Positions 36,686 through 45,491 of a stretch of DNA of 64,000 bases are shown one piece after another. Origin of the DNA: an uncultured Clostridium sp. (GTDB taxonomy: Bacteria > Bacillota > Clostridia > TANB77 > CAG-465); the NCBI GenBank assembly GCA_900553785.1, contig USES01000002.1, positions 37,941 to 101,940 of the forward strand. Reading direction: 5' to 3'. Within the stretch, counting starts at the first letter, position 1. Every line of letters starts with the position of its first letter. A program made the translations under genes and the position numbers. The notes under the pieces are model-generated. The model was not told where the DNA came from, searched no databases, and saw nothing but the letters and a program-made list of their open reading frames with translations.

Positions 36686-37045
36686 GTGAGTAAAATATTA
36701 AAAACTTTGATTGCTGTGCTGTTTTGTACATTAGCATTTACGAGTGTATTTGCATTGAATATAAATGATACTCAGAAGCCATTCGAGAGTAATGGAACTG
36801 GTATAGAAGGTGTTGATACAGCTGTTAAAAATGTGTGGTCTACTGTTCTTACAGTAGTACAAATACTGGCGGTAGCAGCAGTAGTATTTGCTGGTCTAAG
36901 ATATATGTTTGCATCAGCAGATCAAAAAGCAGACATTAAAAAAAGTATGGGAATACTTGCAGTAGGAGCAGTGCTTGTATTTGCTTCAACCACTGTATTA
37001 CAATTTGTGGTTAGAGCGACAAAGGAGGCAATACCTACTAAATAG
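36686..37045 (+). CDS. VirB2/TrbC-like pilin, copy 2
   Basis: GTG 36686 lies 5 bases after ATAGGTGA and is preferred over GTG 36677, which overlaps that site; the product has 119 residues. It has the same plan as copy 1: signal peptide ending VFA, divergent mature N-terminus (LNINDTQKPFESNGTG), then two helices around GLRYMFASADQKADIKKS. The N-terminal 35 mature residues differ between copies, the helices hardly at all. A strong terminator follows, separating the pilins from the rest of the locus and allowing them to be made in excess. Confidence 0.85.
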   Translation: MSKILKTLIAVLFCTLAFTSVFALNINDTQKPFESNGTGIEGVDTAVKNVWSTVLTVVQILAVAAVVFAGLRYMFASADQKADIKKSMGILAVGAVLVFASTTVLQFVVRATKEAIPTK

Positions 37046-37081
37046 TTGCTATATTACAAAAATATTACAAAAATATTAAAT

Positions 37082-37129
37082 CTACAAAACAAATTCGATT
37101 ATTGTATTTGTTTTGTAGATTTTTTTTTA
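37082..37129 (+). terminator. Strong terminator after the pilin pair
   Basis: CTACAAAACAAAT and ATTTGTTTTGTAG form a perfect 13-bp stem around an 11-base loop, followed by a run of nine T after one A. Confidence 0.88.
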
Positions 37130-37155
37130 CTTTAATGATAATATAAGTGTATAAT
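37126..37155 (+). promoter_or_regulatory. Possible promoter TTTACT-18-TATAAT for the secretion operon
   Basis: TTTACT at 37126-37131 overlaps the terminator tail and TATAAT lies at 37150-37155. The -35 match is moderate. Confidence 0.45.
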
Positions 37156-37190
37156 TTTGGGTGTATTATACAAAGGAAGGATTGAAGTTT

Positions 37191-37562
37191 ATGGGAAATT
37201 CATATTATGTTCCCCGTAGTGTAAAGGGAGAGTCAAGAATACTGTACATATTTACTATTAAATCATTTATTGCAACTTTAGTATTTGGTTTGATAGGAGC
37301 AGGAATTTGGTTTTTAATTACATCATTTGGAGGTACAGTGAGTCTTGTTCCTGGACTTATTATGGTTGGAATTTTTGGCGGAATAGGTTATGCAATGGCT
37401 ACAGTTGTTATTCCTGATGTAGCATTTATGGGACCACTTAGAAAAGCCGGTGGAGAAAACATTGGTGCAATGATTTGGAGACTTATAACGTTTAGAAAAA
37501 GAAAAAGAATATATTTATATAACTACAAAAGAGAAGTTATAAAAGGGGGAAAAGACAAATGA
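37191..37562 (+). CDS. PrgI family protein (VirB3-like)
   Basis: ATG 37191 with AAGGAAGG 10 bases upstream gives 123 residues, typical of PrgI. Residues 3-15 (SYYVPRSVKGESR) are followed by two membrane helices (about residues 20-45 and 50-72), then a short basic tail (RKRKRIYLY). PrgI is the Gram-positive counterpart of VirB3, which anchors VirB4 at the membrane. The stop overlaps the next start (ATGA), so translation is coupled. Confidence 0.8.
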   Translation: MGNSYYVPRSVKGESRILYIFTIKSFIATLVFGLIGAGIWFLITSFGGTVSLVPGLIMVGIFGGIGYAMATVVIPDVAFMGPLRKAGGENIGAMIWRLITFRKRKRIYLYNYKREVIKGGKDK

Positions 37563-38902
37563 ATTCACAAGTGATTCAATTAATCGTATTGGGAGTATTA
37601 GTATTATTTGCAGGCGTTATATTTATATTTGCCAAGAAAGGTAAAGGAAGTTCAACAAAAACTTCTACATCAAGTAATAGCAAAAAAAGTTCTGGTTCAA
37701 GCTCTAAGGGAGAAAATGCATATAAAAGAAATCCAGGAGCAGATGTGGATAAGGAAGATTTATTCAAGTTTATGGAATTCGACAGAATAGAAGATAACAT
37801 GATAATTTCTCAAAATGGAGAAAAATATACAGCAGTTATTAGATGTAAAGGAATAAACTATAATCTTATGTCTGAAGTAGAACAATTGTCTGTAGAAGAA
37901 GGATTTATTAATTTTTTAAATACTTTAAAATATCCTATTCAATTATATGTTCAAGCGCAGAACATAGACTTAAAAGATAATATTAAAAAATATAAAGAAA
38001 ACATGAAGGATATAATGACAGAATATGATGATTTAACAGCAGATTACAATATGGCAGTTAATTCACTTGAATCAACTGATGAAGAAATAGAAGAAGTTGA
38101 AAAGAATAGAAATAGAGCATTAAATGTTTTAGAGTACGGTCAAGATATTATACGTTATGTAGAAAGATTAAGTATAAATAAAAATATGCTGCAGAGAAAC
38201 TTCTATGTATTAGTTTCTTATTACAAGTCTGAAATAACAGGTGTATCTAACTTTAAGCCTGAAGAGTTACTTGATTTGGTTTATTCGGAATTATTCACTA
38301 GAGCAAATAACATAATGAGCGGTTTATCTATGAGTTCCGTTTCTTGTGAAGTTATGAAATCTAATGATATAGCAGAATTGTTATATTCATCATATAACAG
38401 AGATGACCATAACTTGATTAAGGTAAGAGACGCTCTAGATTCTGGATTCTATAGATTGTATTCTACATCAGAAGATGCAATAACAAAGAAAAACAAAATG
38501 CTACTAGATAGCATAAAACAAGAAGCTGAATACAAAGCAATACAAGCATTGGCTAAAGCTGTAGAAGAGGGAAATATAGTAACTCCTCAAGATATAGAGG
38601 ATTCATATGATCAAGAATCAAGTAAACAAGCTCTTGAACTTATTAAACATGAGAGAATAGATGAAGAAACTAAATCAAAAGCAAAAAAAGTAATAATTGA
38701 AGAATACAAAGAAAATAAAAGAAAAAGAAATGCAGAAAGGGCAAAAGTACTTGAAGCAGAGGTAGCAAGACTTGATGGAAATGAAAATATAAATCAAGCA
38801 ACAACAGAAGAAGACAAACAAGACGTACAGCCTGAACAAATTGAAAATGTAGAAACAAACGAAAATACTACAAACGATTCAGGCGACGATTCAATAGTTT
38901 AA
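37559..38902 (+). CDS. VirB4 amino-domain-like membrane protein of the secretion locus
   Basis: The 447-residue protein has a membrane helix at residues 6-24, a low-complexity S/K/G linker to residue 50, then a domain starting LFKFMEFDRIEDNMIISQNGEKYTAVI. This recalls the substrate-handling amino domain of VirB4-type ATPases that lack the motor. A long coiled region (about residues 130-200) and a charged C-terminal tail (ending in E/N/T-rich sequence) follow. No P-loop is present. It is translationally coupled to prgI and 19 bases before the VirB4 gene, so it likely binds VirB4. Confidence 0.6.
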   Translation: MNSQVIQLIVLGVLVLFAGVIFIFAKKGKGSSTKTSTSSNSKKSSGSSSKGENAYKRNPGADVDKEDLFKFMEFDRIEDNMIISQNGEKYTAVIRCKGINYNLMSEVEQLSVEEGFINFLNTLKYPIQLYVQAQNIDLKDNIKKYKENMKDIMTEYDDLTADYNMAVNSLESTDEEIEEVEKNRNRALNVLEYGQDIIRYVERLSINKNMLQRNFYVLVSYYKSEITGVSNFKPEELLDLVYSELFTRANNIMSGLSMSSVSCEVMKSNDIAELLYSSYNRDDHNLIKVRDALDSGFYRLYSTSEDAITKKNKMLLDSIKQEAEYKAIQALAKAVEEGNIVTPQDIEDSYDQESSKQALELIKHERIDEETKSKAKKVIIEEYKENKRKRNAERAKVLEAEVARLDGNENINQATTEEDKQDVQPEQIENVETNENTTNDSGDDSIV

Positions 38903-38921
38903 TATACGGAGGTAAAGTTAC

Positions 38922-40892
38922 ATGTTTGGAAAAAATAATAAGGAAAAAGTATCACAAGGCGAACTTATAGAACAGAGTGAAAATGAAAAGAGCGTGCTAG
39001 AATTAAATAAATCAACTCTAAAGGATCTAATTGCTCCATCAGGAATAGATGCAAGTCACTTTGATTATCTTGAAATATTTTCAAAGATATCTAGATTTGC
39101 AAGAACTTTCTATGTAACAACACTTCCTCGTCAAGCAGCGTTCCCATATTTTTTATCTAATATATATGAATTTGGTGACGTTAATACATCAGTATATATC
39201 AACCCTATATCTGAAACAACATCGCAAAATGACCTTAATAAACAAATTGTTGAGATACAATCTGAACGTTTTGTAGCACAGGATAGAGGAGATATAAACA
39301 GAGATGCCACTCTTAGTACGAAGCAAGCAGAAGCAGAAGCACTTCGTGATCAAATAGCGGCAGGATATAATAAATTATTTGAAGCTACAATAATTTCAAC
39401 TTTGTTTGCTTATTCAAAAGATGAGCTAGATAAGTTATCTGAGTTGTTATCAATGGAAGCTTCAAAAAGTTTGGTTGGACTTAAGACTGCTTGGGCACTT
39501 CAAGAAGAAGGTTTTAAATCTAATTTACCACTTAATAACAATAAAATCACAAGAAGGCATACGTTTGATAGAGGATCAATGGCTACAGTATTCCCATTTG
39601 TTAATGCAGATGCAGGACATACAACAGGAGTACCTATTGGAATAAATAAACAAACAGGACTTCCAATTCTTTTTGATAACTTTAATGATTCAATGACTAA
39701 CTATAATATGATAATATTTGGTAAATCTGGTTCTGGAAAATCTGTTACAATTAAGACAATAATGGCTCGTTCAGCAGTTTTGATGGGAATTGAGAACTTG
39801 GTTCTTGATGCAGAAGGAGAATATGTTGCAGTTGCAGATGCTTTGCGAGGAATAAATATAACAATTAGCCCAACAAGTGACACAATTATAAACATATTTG
39901 ACTTGGAGCCAGAAATAACAATTGATGAAATAACAGGAAAAGAAGTATACAAATTAAATGTTGAAAATAAAGTAGAAGACGTAACACAGGCGTTGACTAC
40001 AATGGCACGTGGCGTAAGTCATTCATCAGATGTTACTGAGCTTACTCGTCAAATAATATCTGAAATAGTATCAGAAGAGTACGCTGAGCGTGGATTTACT
40101 GAGGATATAGATAGTCTTTACGTAGATAGTGATAGCTTTACAGGAAAGATAACAAGACAAAGAAAAGAAATGCCAACTATTTCTTCTTGGTATGACAGAC
40201 TTGAGATGAAAGCTAAGGAAAATGATAATGAAACTTATCAATTCCACTATAACTATTTAACTAAAGTTATGAGACAGTATTGTAGAAAATTTAATGGTCA
40301 GATGGCATATTTTGATGGACAATCTACTTTTGATCTTCAAGATGGATGTTTGTTTATAAATATAGATATATCTGGACTAGAGGAACGTTTTGCAAGACCA
40401 CTTGCTCAACAGATACTTATGTCTTGGATATGGGAAAAATACGTTAAGAAAAATAGTGAGGATAAATCACGTGCTAGAAAAAAACGTGTGCTTGTCGATG
40501 AAGCATGGATGATGTTAGATTATCCTGAGGCTATTACTTTCTTAAATACAATGGCACGTCGTGCGAGAAAAAGAAACGTATCGCTAACAGTTGTATCACA
40601 GAAATTCCAAGATTTCTATGAAAAGAAAGAAGCACAAGCAATACTTACATCTGCTGAAACCAAACTTTTCTTGGCACAAGATAAATCTGAAATAGAATAT
40701 GTAAGAGAAGTATTCAAATTGTCTGAAGGAGAAAAAGACTTCTTACTTACTTGTGGAAGAGGAGAAGGTTTGTTAAGACTTGGTTATGAATCTGCAGTTA
40801 TTGCAATTAAACCTACACAAAAAGAATTTGAATTCGTTGAAACGAACCTATCTAAGCTTATAGAGATGAAAAAAGCTAGACAAGCAGAGTAA
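38922..40892 (+). CDS. VirB4-type ATPase of type IV secretion
   Basis: The 656-residue protein has GGAGG upstream. The N-terminal 240 residues contain the conserved FARTFYVTTLPRQAAFPY and SNIYEFGDVNTSVYI regions. The motor domain has Walker A FGKSGSGKSVT near residue 268, LVLDAEGEYVAVADALRG, Walker B RVLVDEAWMML near residue 520, and the SLTVVSQKFQDFY and ILTSAETKLFLAQDKSE motifs. It matches the TraE/VirB4 family that powers Gram-positive conjugation and related export. It is the key evidence that this locus is secretion-like. Confidence 0.92.
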   Translation: MFGKNNKEKVSQGELIEQSENEKSVLELNKSTLKDLIAPSGIDASHFDYLEIFSKISRFARTFYVTTLPRQAAFPYFLSNIYEFGDVNTSVYINPISETTSQNDLNKQIVEIQSERFVAQDRGDINRDATLSTKQAEAEALRDQIAAGYNKLFEATIISTLFAYSKDELDKLSELLSMEASKSLVGLKTAWALQEEGFKSNLPLNNNKITRRHTFDRGSMATVFPFVNADAGHTTGVPIGINKQTGLPILFDNFNDSMTNYNMIIFGKSGSGKSVTIKTIMARSAVLMGIENLVLDAEGEYVAVADALRGINITISPTSDTIINIFDLEPEITIDEITGKEVYKLNVENKVEDVTQALTTMARGVSHSSDVTELTRQIISEIVSEEYAERGFTEDIDSLYVDSDSFTGKITRQRKEMPTISSWYDRLEMKAKENDNETYQFHYNYLTKVMRQYCRKFNGQMAYFDGQSTFDLQDGCLFINIDISGLEERFARPLAQQILMSWIWEKYVKKNSEDKSRARKKRVLVDEAWMMLDYPEAITFLNTMARRARKRNVSLTVVSQKFQDFYEKKEAQAILTSAETKLFLAQDKSEIEYVREVFKLSEGEKDFLLTCGRGEGLLRLGYESAVIAIKPTQKEFEFVETNLSKLIEMKKARQAE

Positions 40893-40916
40893 TCTGTGAT
40901 AAAATATCTAAGAAAA

Positions 40917-40923
40917 TGTCGAA
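40917..40923 (+). promoter_or_regulatory. Single 0A-box-like heptamer upstream of the VirB6-like gene
   Basis: TGTCGAA is an exact match to the Spo0A box, in the 57-base gap between virB4 and the virB6-like gene. A lone 7-mer can occur by chance. Confidence 0.25.
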
Positions 40924-40949
40924 ATAAATTATTTAAGGAAGGTGCTTAA

Positions 40950-41852
40950 ATGTTAAAGGGAAAATGGAAATTATTGATATGTGCATTACTTATTGTATGT
41001 GTTGGATTTATGATAAGTGGAAATGTGGAAGCAGCAATAAATAAAGATTATCTTAACGATATGCCTGTTGCTGATGCAAATCTTGAAGATAAAATAGGAA
41101 ATTCAACGTTGTTAGAAGCAATAGGATCATTTATATATGCAGTTGGATCTCTTATGGAATGGTGTTTGGGCAAGGTATTTCAATTAATAACTGGGTCAAA
41201 TATGTTTCCTTGGGCAGATGCTATAATATTTAATGCAGTACCTTTTTTAGATGTTAACATATTTACAGCTGCTGATAATTCATTAATAGCTAAAATGTAT
41301 GAATTTTTAACTGGTACGTATTATTCACTATTAACATTGGCATCAACTTTCTTTGGAATAGCTGTTATGTTTTCAGCAATAAAATTAGCGATAACTGCTA
41401 TTGCTGAAGATAAGGCTAGATACAAAAAAGCTATAGTTGATTGGATATTAGGTTTGGTAATGCTTTGGGGAATACACTTTTTTATGTCTTTTGTATTGTA
41501 TTTAAATGAACAATTGGTTGTTGCAGCAAGTAGTATAGTACAAGATAGTGTTAAAGAGGCTGGAGATAAGATTGTTGAACTAGCTGATACATCAGACTAT
41601 AACCAAAAAATAGTAGGAAATTTTGTTAATTTGATGGAAAAAGGTAGAACTACATTAGGCTCAATTATTGGAGATATAGCAATTGTAATAGGTGCGATAT
41701 TACTTGTCGTGGCTATCGCTACGGTTTTAGTTGCTACGGGAGGAACAGCAGCTGCTCTTATTGCGGCTATAGCAAAGGTAGCAATTAGTGGAATAATTGG
41801 AGCGGGATTGCTTGTTCGGAGGAAATGTGTACAATATGAAGCTCGTTATTGA
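40950..41852 (+). CDS. VirB6/TrbL-like polytopic membrane protein, N-terminal part
   Basis: The 300-residue protein has AAGGAAGG before ATG. A signal peptide (to about residue 28, ending VEA) is followed by an amphipathic region and at least five hydrophobic helices (near residues 50-75, 125-150, 165-190, 240-262 and 265-290), the layout of TrbL/VirB6 channel proteins. The frame ends with LVRRKCVQYEARY, an abrupt polar tail. Shifting one base at about 41813 continues GAGLL into FGGNVYNMKLVIDSAKD of the next frame, suggesting that the two were once one protein. Confidence 0.65.
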   Translation: MLKGKWKLLICALLIVCVGFMISGNVEAAINKDYLNDMPVADANLEDKIGNSTLLEAIGSFIYAVGSLMEWCLGKVFQLITGSNMFPWADAIIFNAVPFLDVNIFTAADNSLIAKMYEFLTGTYYSLLTLASTFFGIAVMFSAIKLAITAIAEDKARYKKAIVDWILGLVMLWGIHFFMSFVLYLNEQLVVAASSIVQDSVKEAGDKIVELADTSDYNQKIVGNFVNLMEKGRTTLGSIIGDIAIVIGAILLVVAIATVLVATGGTAAALIAAIAKVAISGIIGAGLLVRRKCVQYEARY

Positions 41853-42606
41853 TAGTGCTAAAGATTTCCATTCTATGTCAGTTAGCTTAGAAAAGGCAAA
41901 AGGAGATATGGCAGATAAAGGAAAAAGTGATGATAAGGCATATAAAGCAATGAAAGAATGGATGTTTTCAAGTAATAAATGGGAATATGAGTATGATGGA
42001 AAAAAGTATTCTTATGACTCTGCAGATATTTGTGCAGCACTACTTAAGTCAGATGCATATACTTCTAAGTATTTAGCAGATTTAGCCGAAGAAGATAAAT
42101 TTTTCACTTTAAAAAAGCCAGGCTCGAAAGCCCAAGTTGCGAGACTTTACCTTGATGCTAGTACGCTTGTTGGTGATATTTCTTTTGATGATGGTTCAAA
42201 AACAAATGCGTATGACTACTACAAATCTCAGCTTTTAATATATGAAAAAATACCTGTAAATGAGAGAGTTACTTCTGGAAAAGAACAAAACTACGATTCA
42301 GAAATGGTTGCTCTGTATACTACATATTGCAACATTGTTGAACAATATGTGCTTAAACAAAAATCTAAAGTAAATATCATATACAATTTAGCTACTTATT
42401 TTAAGGAAACCGCTTTCGAAGTAAGTGAGACAGGATGGAAAGCTAATAAAGCAGTAATACAAAATGCAATAATGTACGTTTTATTAGTAGCATATAGTTT
42501 AGTATTTTTTATATCATATACAAAAAGAGTATTTTATGTTGTCATATTGATGCTTATGGCACCAATTGTGGTTGTATTTGATTTCTTCTTAAAATTTGGA
42601 AAATAG
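41827..42606 (+). CDS. VirB6/TrbL-like protein, middle part
   Basis: GTG 41827 has GGAGG 4 bases upstream, ATG 41836 is an alternative; about 259 residues. It overlaps the preceding frame by 26 bases. A hydrophilic domain of some 200 residues (KLVIDSAKDFHSM to about residue 205) is followed by two membrane helices ending YTKRVFYVVILMLMAPIVVVFDFFLKFGK. In other clostridial VirB6-like proteins this region runs directly into a segment like that opening the next frame (SAWIKEFxxxVFIQ). It may work as a separate polypeptide after gene fission. Confidence 0.6.
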   Translation: MYNMKLVIDSAKDFHSMSVSLEKAKGDMADKGKSDDKAYKAMKEWMFSSNKWEYEYDGKKYSYDSADICAALLKSDAYTSKYLADLAEEDKFFTLKKPGSKAQVARLYLDASTLVGDISFDDGSKTNAYDYYKSQLLIYEKIPVNERVTSGKEQNYDSEMVALYTTYCNIVEQYVLKQKSKVNIIYNLATYFKETAFEVSETGWKANKAVIQNAIMYVLLVAYSLVFFISYTKRVFYVVILMLMAPIVVVFDFFLKFGK

Positions 42607-42621
42607 GAGGTAAGAAGTAGT

Positions 42622-44058
42622 ATGTTTGGAAAAGGGGGAGGCCCATTAAGTGCATGGATAAAAGAATTTTGCGAACTTGTTTTTATACAAACTCTTCAGG
42701 CTTTTATATTTGCTTTGACAATGGGATTTATAATATCTATATTGAGTCAACAAGTTGCCATGGATCAAACTGATAGAAATACATCTTTAGGTATTATATG
42801 CATAGTTGCACTTACTTCAATATTTAAAGTAGAGGAGATTGCAAGACGAATATTTGGCTTTGGACCAACAAAAGCAGATCATGGAAATGCAGTACAAAGT
42901 ATAGGGCGATCTATGCTTGCACTCAGAATGGGTAAAAACTTGTTAGATAACGGCAAAAAAATTGTTGGTGGATTTGGAGCTATGGCTGGTGCACATGGAG
43001 AAAAAGTTAAGGCTATAAAGAGAACTCAAAGAAAAGTGGCTGCATTGGAAGCAGATAATGCGGGTGGAAACATTACTGAAGATAAAGCAAGATTGTCAGA
43101 TGTTAATGGAAGTGGTGGTTCATCAGGAAGTAGTGCTTCTAATAATAGCCAGCAAAGGAAGTTCGATTCTAAAAAAAGAGATCAAAAAATCCAATTATTT
43201 AATGATGCACAAAAGGCAAGAAAACTTGCTAGTCAGGAAAAAGATGAGAAGAAGAAAAAGGCTTTGATGGATGAGGCGAAGATAAAACTGCAACAGGCTA
43301 GGGCAATCGATGATACTGTTGCAAGCCCTAGACCAACTATTGGTAGTGGTACTTCTTCAGGTGGAGGAAGAGTTAAAGATTACAATCAAAAGAAGATGCA
43401 ACTTGATGATGAACTTCAGGATAAATTGAAGGAAATTAACAAGAAAAAACGTCAAGGATTTAAGACGATGGTTTCTGGAGTTGCTGAAACTGGAGCTGCA
43501 ATGGTTGGATTTACAGCAGGAACTGCTATGAGTGCGGCAAGTACAAATGATTGGGGTGGAGCAGTAAAAGATGGTATAACTTGGGCTGGTACTGCTGATG
43601 CAGTAACAGCAGGAGCTGTAGATTTAGGATTTGGCGTTGAACAGTTTGTTGAAAATAGAGTAAAGGGGGCTTCTTCACTCGCTGAAGAGTATGGTAAAAA
43701 TGTAAAAGCTGCGTATGACAGTTACGTGAAACAGATAGAAACTGCTGATAGGGAAATTTCTGACGAAACTCAAAGGGTTATGGATAATACAAAAGCAGAG
43801 GCAGAATCAGCAGCAAGAGAAGTTTCGAATAGAGCTACTAGACAATCGCAGTCAAGAACTTCTAATCAAAAATCGTCTTCAAGAACTCCTTCTAAAGCTA
43901 AGATAGCAGCAAGAGCGTTGAAGAGTGGAGGAGTAGCTACATATCGTAATCATAGTGCTAATTATCAAACAAAAGTGTTGAATGAGGCTTATGATAGACT
44001 AGAAAAAATGTCTGCTCCAAAGAAAGCTGTTGACACAGAAGGCAATGTTCTTCATTAG
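42622..44058 (+). CDS. VirB6/TrbL-like protein, C-terminal part
   Basis: The 478-residue frame follows the previous stop in the same phase, with GGAGG in between and ATG at 42622. It opens MFGKGGGPLSAWIKEFCELVFIQTLQAF, the continuation expected after the helix that ends the previous frame, with two membrane helices up to about residue 75. The rest is a long, charged, low-complexity cytoplasmic tail rich in K, Q, S and A with coiled-coil tendency, plus a small hydrophobic stretch near residue 290-320. Such tails are common in Gram-positive TrbL proteins. Confidence 0.65.
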   Translation: MFGKGGGPLSAWIKEFCELVFIQTLQAFIFALTMGFIISILSQQVAMDQTDRNTSLGIICIVALTSIFKVEEIARRIFGFGPTKADHGNAVQSIGRSMLALRMGKNLLDNGKKIVGGFGAMAGAHGEKVKAIKRTQRKVAALEADNAGGNITEDKARLSDVNGSGGSSGSSASNNSQQRKFDSKKRDQKIQLFNDAQKARKLASQEKDEKKKKALMDEAKIKLQQARAIDDTVASPRPTIGSGTSSGGGRVKDYNQKKMQLDDELQDKLKEINKKKRQGFKTMVSGVAETGAAMVGFTAGTAMSAASTNDWGGAVKDGITWAGTADAVTAGAVDLGFGVEQFVENRVKGASSLAEEYGKNVKAAYDSYVKQIETADREISDETQRVMDNTKAEAESAAREVSNRATRQSQSRTSNQKSSSRTPSKAKIAARALKSGGVATYRNHSANYQTKVLNEAYDRLEKMSAPKKAVDTEGNVLH

Positions 44059-44066
44059 AGGTTTTT

Positions 44067-44627
44067 ATGGAAGATATAAATAATAACAAAAAATTATATA
44101 TTTTACTTGGGGGTTTACTTATAATAGTATTTGTAATTATAATTAATTTAATTAAATCTAATCTTGATATGACAATTGACTATAATAGTGTCAAATCAGG
44201 ATCAGATTTAATTGAATCTGCAAATATTACTTATGATAGGGAAACTTATTTTATTTTAGAGGGAATATTGGATAAGTTTATAAGATCATATAACATAGAA
44301 ATAGAAAGTGATGCTCCTTCTTCTGAAAATGCGGTAACTTATGAGGATTATTATGATGTTTTAAGTAAATCATATAGATCTAGATTAAGTAAAAATAAAT
44401 ATAAAGAAATAGCTAAAAATTTTCTTGAAAGATTTGTTTATTTAGAGGAAAGTGGAATGGACAGTATGCAGATGGTTATATCTACAAACGTTATAAGAGG
44501 TATATACAAATTAGGAGATAATAAATATATCTGTGCAGTTGGTTTAAATAGTGAAACTTCTTATGGATATATAGGTATAAGTATAAATCCATTTAAAAAT
44601 ACATATGAAATTTTTTATTTAGAATAG
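44067..44627 (+). CDS. VirB8-like small membrane protein of the secretion locus
   Basis: The 186-residue protein has AGAGG before ATG and starts 8 bases after the previous gene. One membrane helix (residues 9-27) is followed by a compact domain of helices (YFILEGILDKFIRSY, YYDVLSKSYRSRL, EIAKNFLERF) and then beta strands (YKLGDNKYICAVGL, YIGISINPFKNTYEIFYL). Helices followed by a sheet after a single N-terminal anchor is the plan of NTF2-like VirB8/TcpC proteins. No sequence signature confirms it. Confidence 0.5.
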   Translation: MEDINNNKKLYILLGGLLIIVFVIIINLIKSNLDMTIDYNSVKSGSDLIESANITYDRETYFILEGILDKFIRSYNIEIESDAPSSENAVTYEDYYDVLSKSYRSRLSKNKYKEIAKNFLERFVYLEESGMDSMQMVISTNVIRGIYKLGDNKYICAVGLNSETSYGYIGISINPFKNTYEIFYLE

Positions 44628-44644
44628 GACAAGTAGGTGGAATT

Positions 44645-45466
44645 ATGGAATTATTAGAGTCTTTATTGGTTAACAAAAAAAATTTTAGAATCTTAGCTTC
44701 CATTTACATTGTTATAGTGGTTATCATACTTATATTGATTTGGAAGCCGGATAAAGTTTCAGATATAGCGTATTATGAACCTTATGATGAGGTTGCAAAG
44801 AATGAAGAAATGATAAGGTATTATGTGACTTTTTTAGAGGGAATGAAAATGTATGGCTCTGCAGAGGATATGTCAAGCTATATGGATTATTCATATTTGC
44901 AATATGCAGGAATGACTATAGAAGAAGCTACGAGCATGCTTAAATCTACTGATTACAGATATACACTGCAAAATTTTAAAACTTACGATGCAGGAGATAA
45001 GTTTATTTATTCAATTTCACTTCCTAAAGGAAATGAAAAGTTGGATGTAAATATAGTAGAAGATAAATATCCATATAATTGTCATATTACTTATGGAACC
45101 TTTGTTAGCTATTCAGATTCGCTGTATTATGGAAATCTGGAAGGAACAGAGTTAAAGGTTCTAAGTACATATAGAGATTTAAACTATATAGAGTATGAAC
45201 TAGAAATAACAAATAAAGATACAGAGAAACTTACATTTGATCTTTCAAATGCAGATAACTGTTATTTGAAATTAGGAAATAATAGTTCATCATATTTGAA
45301 TTTAGTTAAATCAACACAGGGACCAGTAGTGGTAGAACAAGGTCAGACAGAGCGAATAAAGCTCGCATTTAATGTTTCAATTATAGGACAAGATAGTATA
45401 GAATCATTGAATATAAAAAAAGTGGTAAAAGGTACAAATCGAGTTTCTGCGACGGTTTCATTTTAG
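44645..45466 (+). CDS. Membrane-anchored protein with possible VirB8-like and beta-sandwich domains
   Basis: The 273-residue protein has TAGGTGG before ATG. A membrane helix lies at residues 13-33, then a helical/beta region to about residue 165 similar in plan to the preceding protein, then a beta-sandwich-like end (YIEYELEITNKDTEKLTFDLSN, VVEQGQTERIKLAFNVS) of the kind seen in DUF4352-like extracytoplasmic domains. Its place between the VirB8-like gene and the wall hydrolase argues for a structural part of the export apparatus. Confidence 0.45.
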   Translation: MELLESLLVNKKNFRILASIYIVIVVIILILIWKPDKVSDIAYYEPYDEVAKNEEMIRYYVTFLEGMKMYGSAEDMSSYMDYSYLQYAGMTIEEATSMLKSTDYRYTLQNFKTYDAGDKFIYSISLPKGNEKLDVNIVEDKYPYNCHITYGTFVSYSDSLYYGNLEGTELKVLSTYRDLNYIEYELEITNKDTEKLTFDLSNADNCYLKLGNNSSSYLNLVKSTQGPVVVEQGQTERIKLAFNVSIIGQDSIESLNIKKVVKGTNRVSATVSF

Positions 45467-45491
45467 TTTAAAATAGAAAAGGGTGATGATA

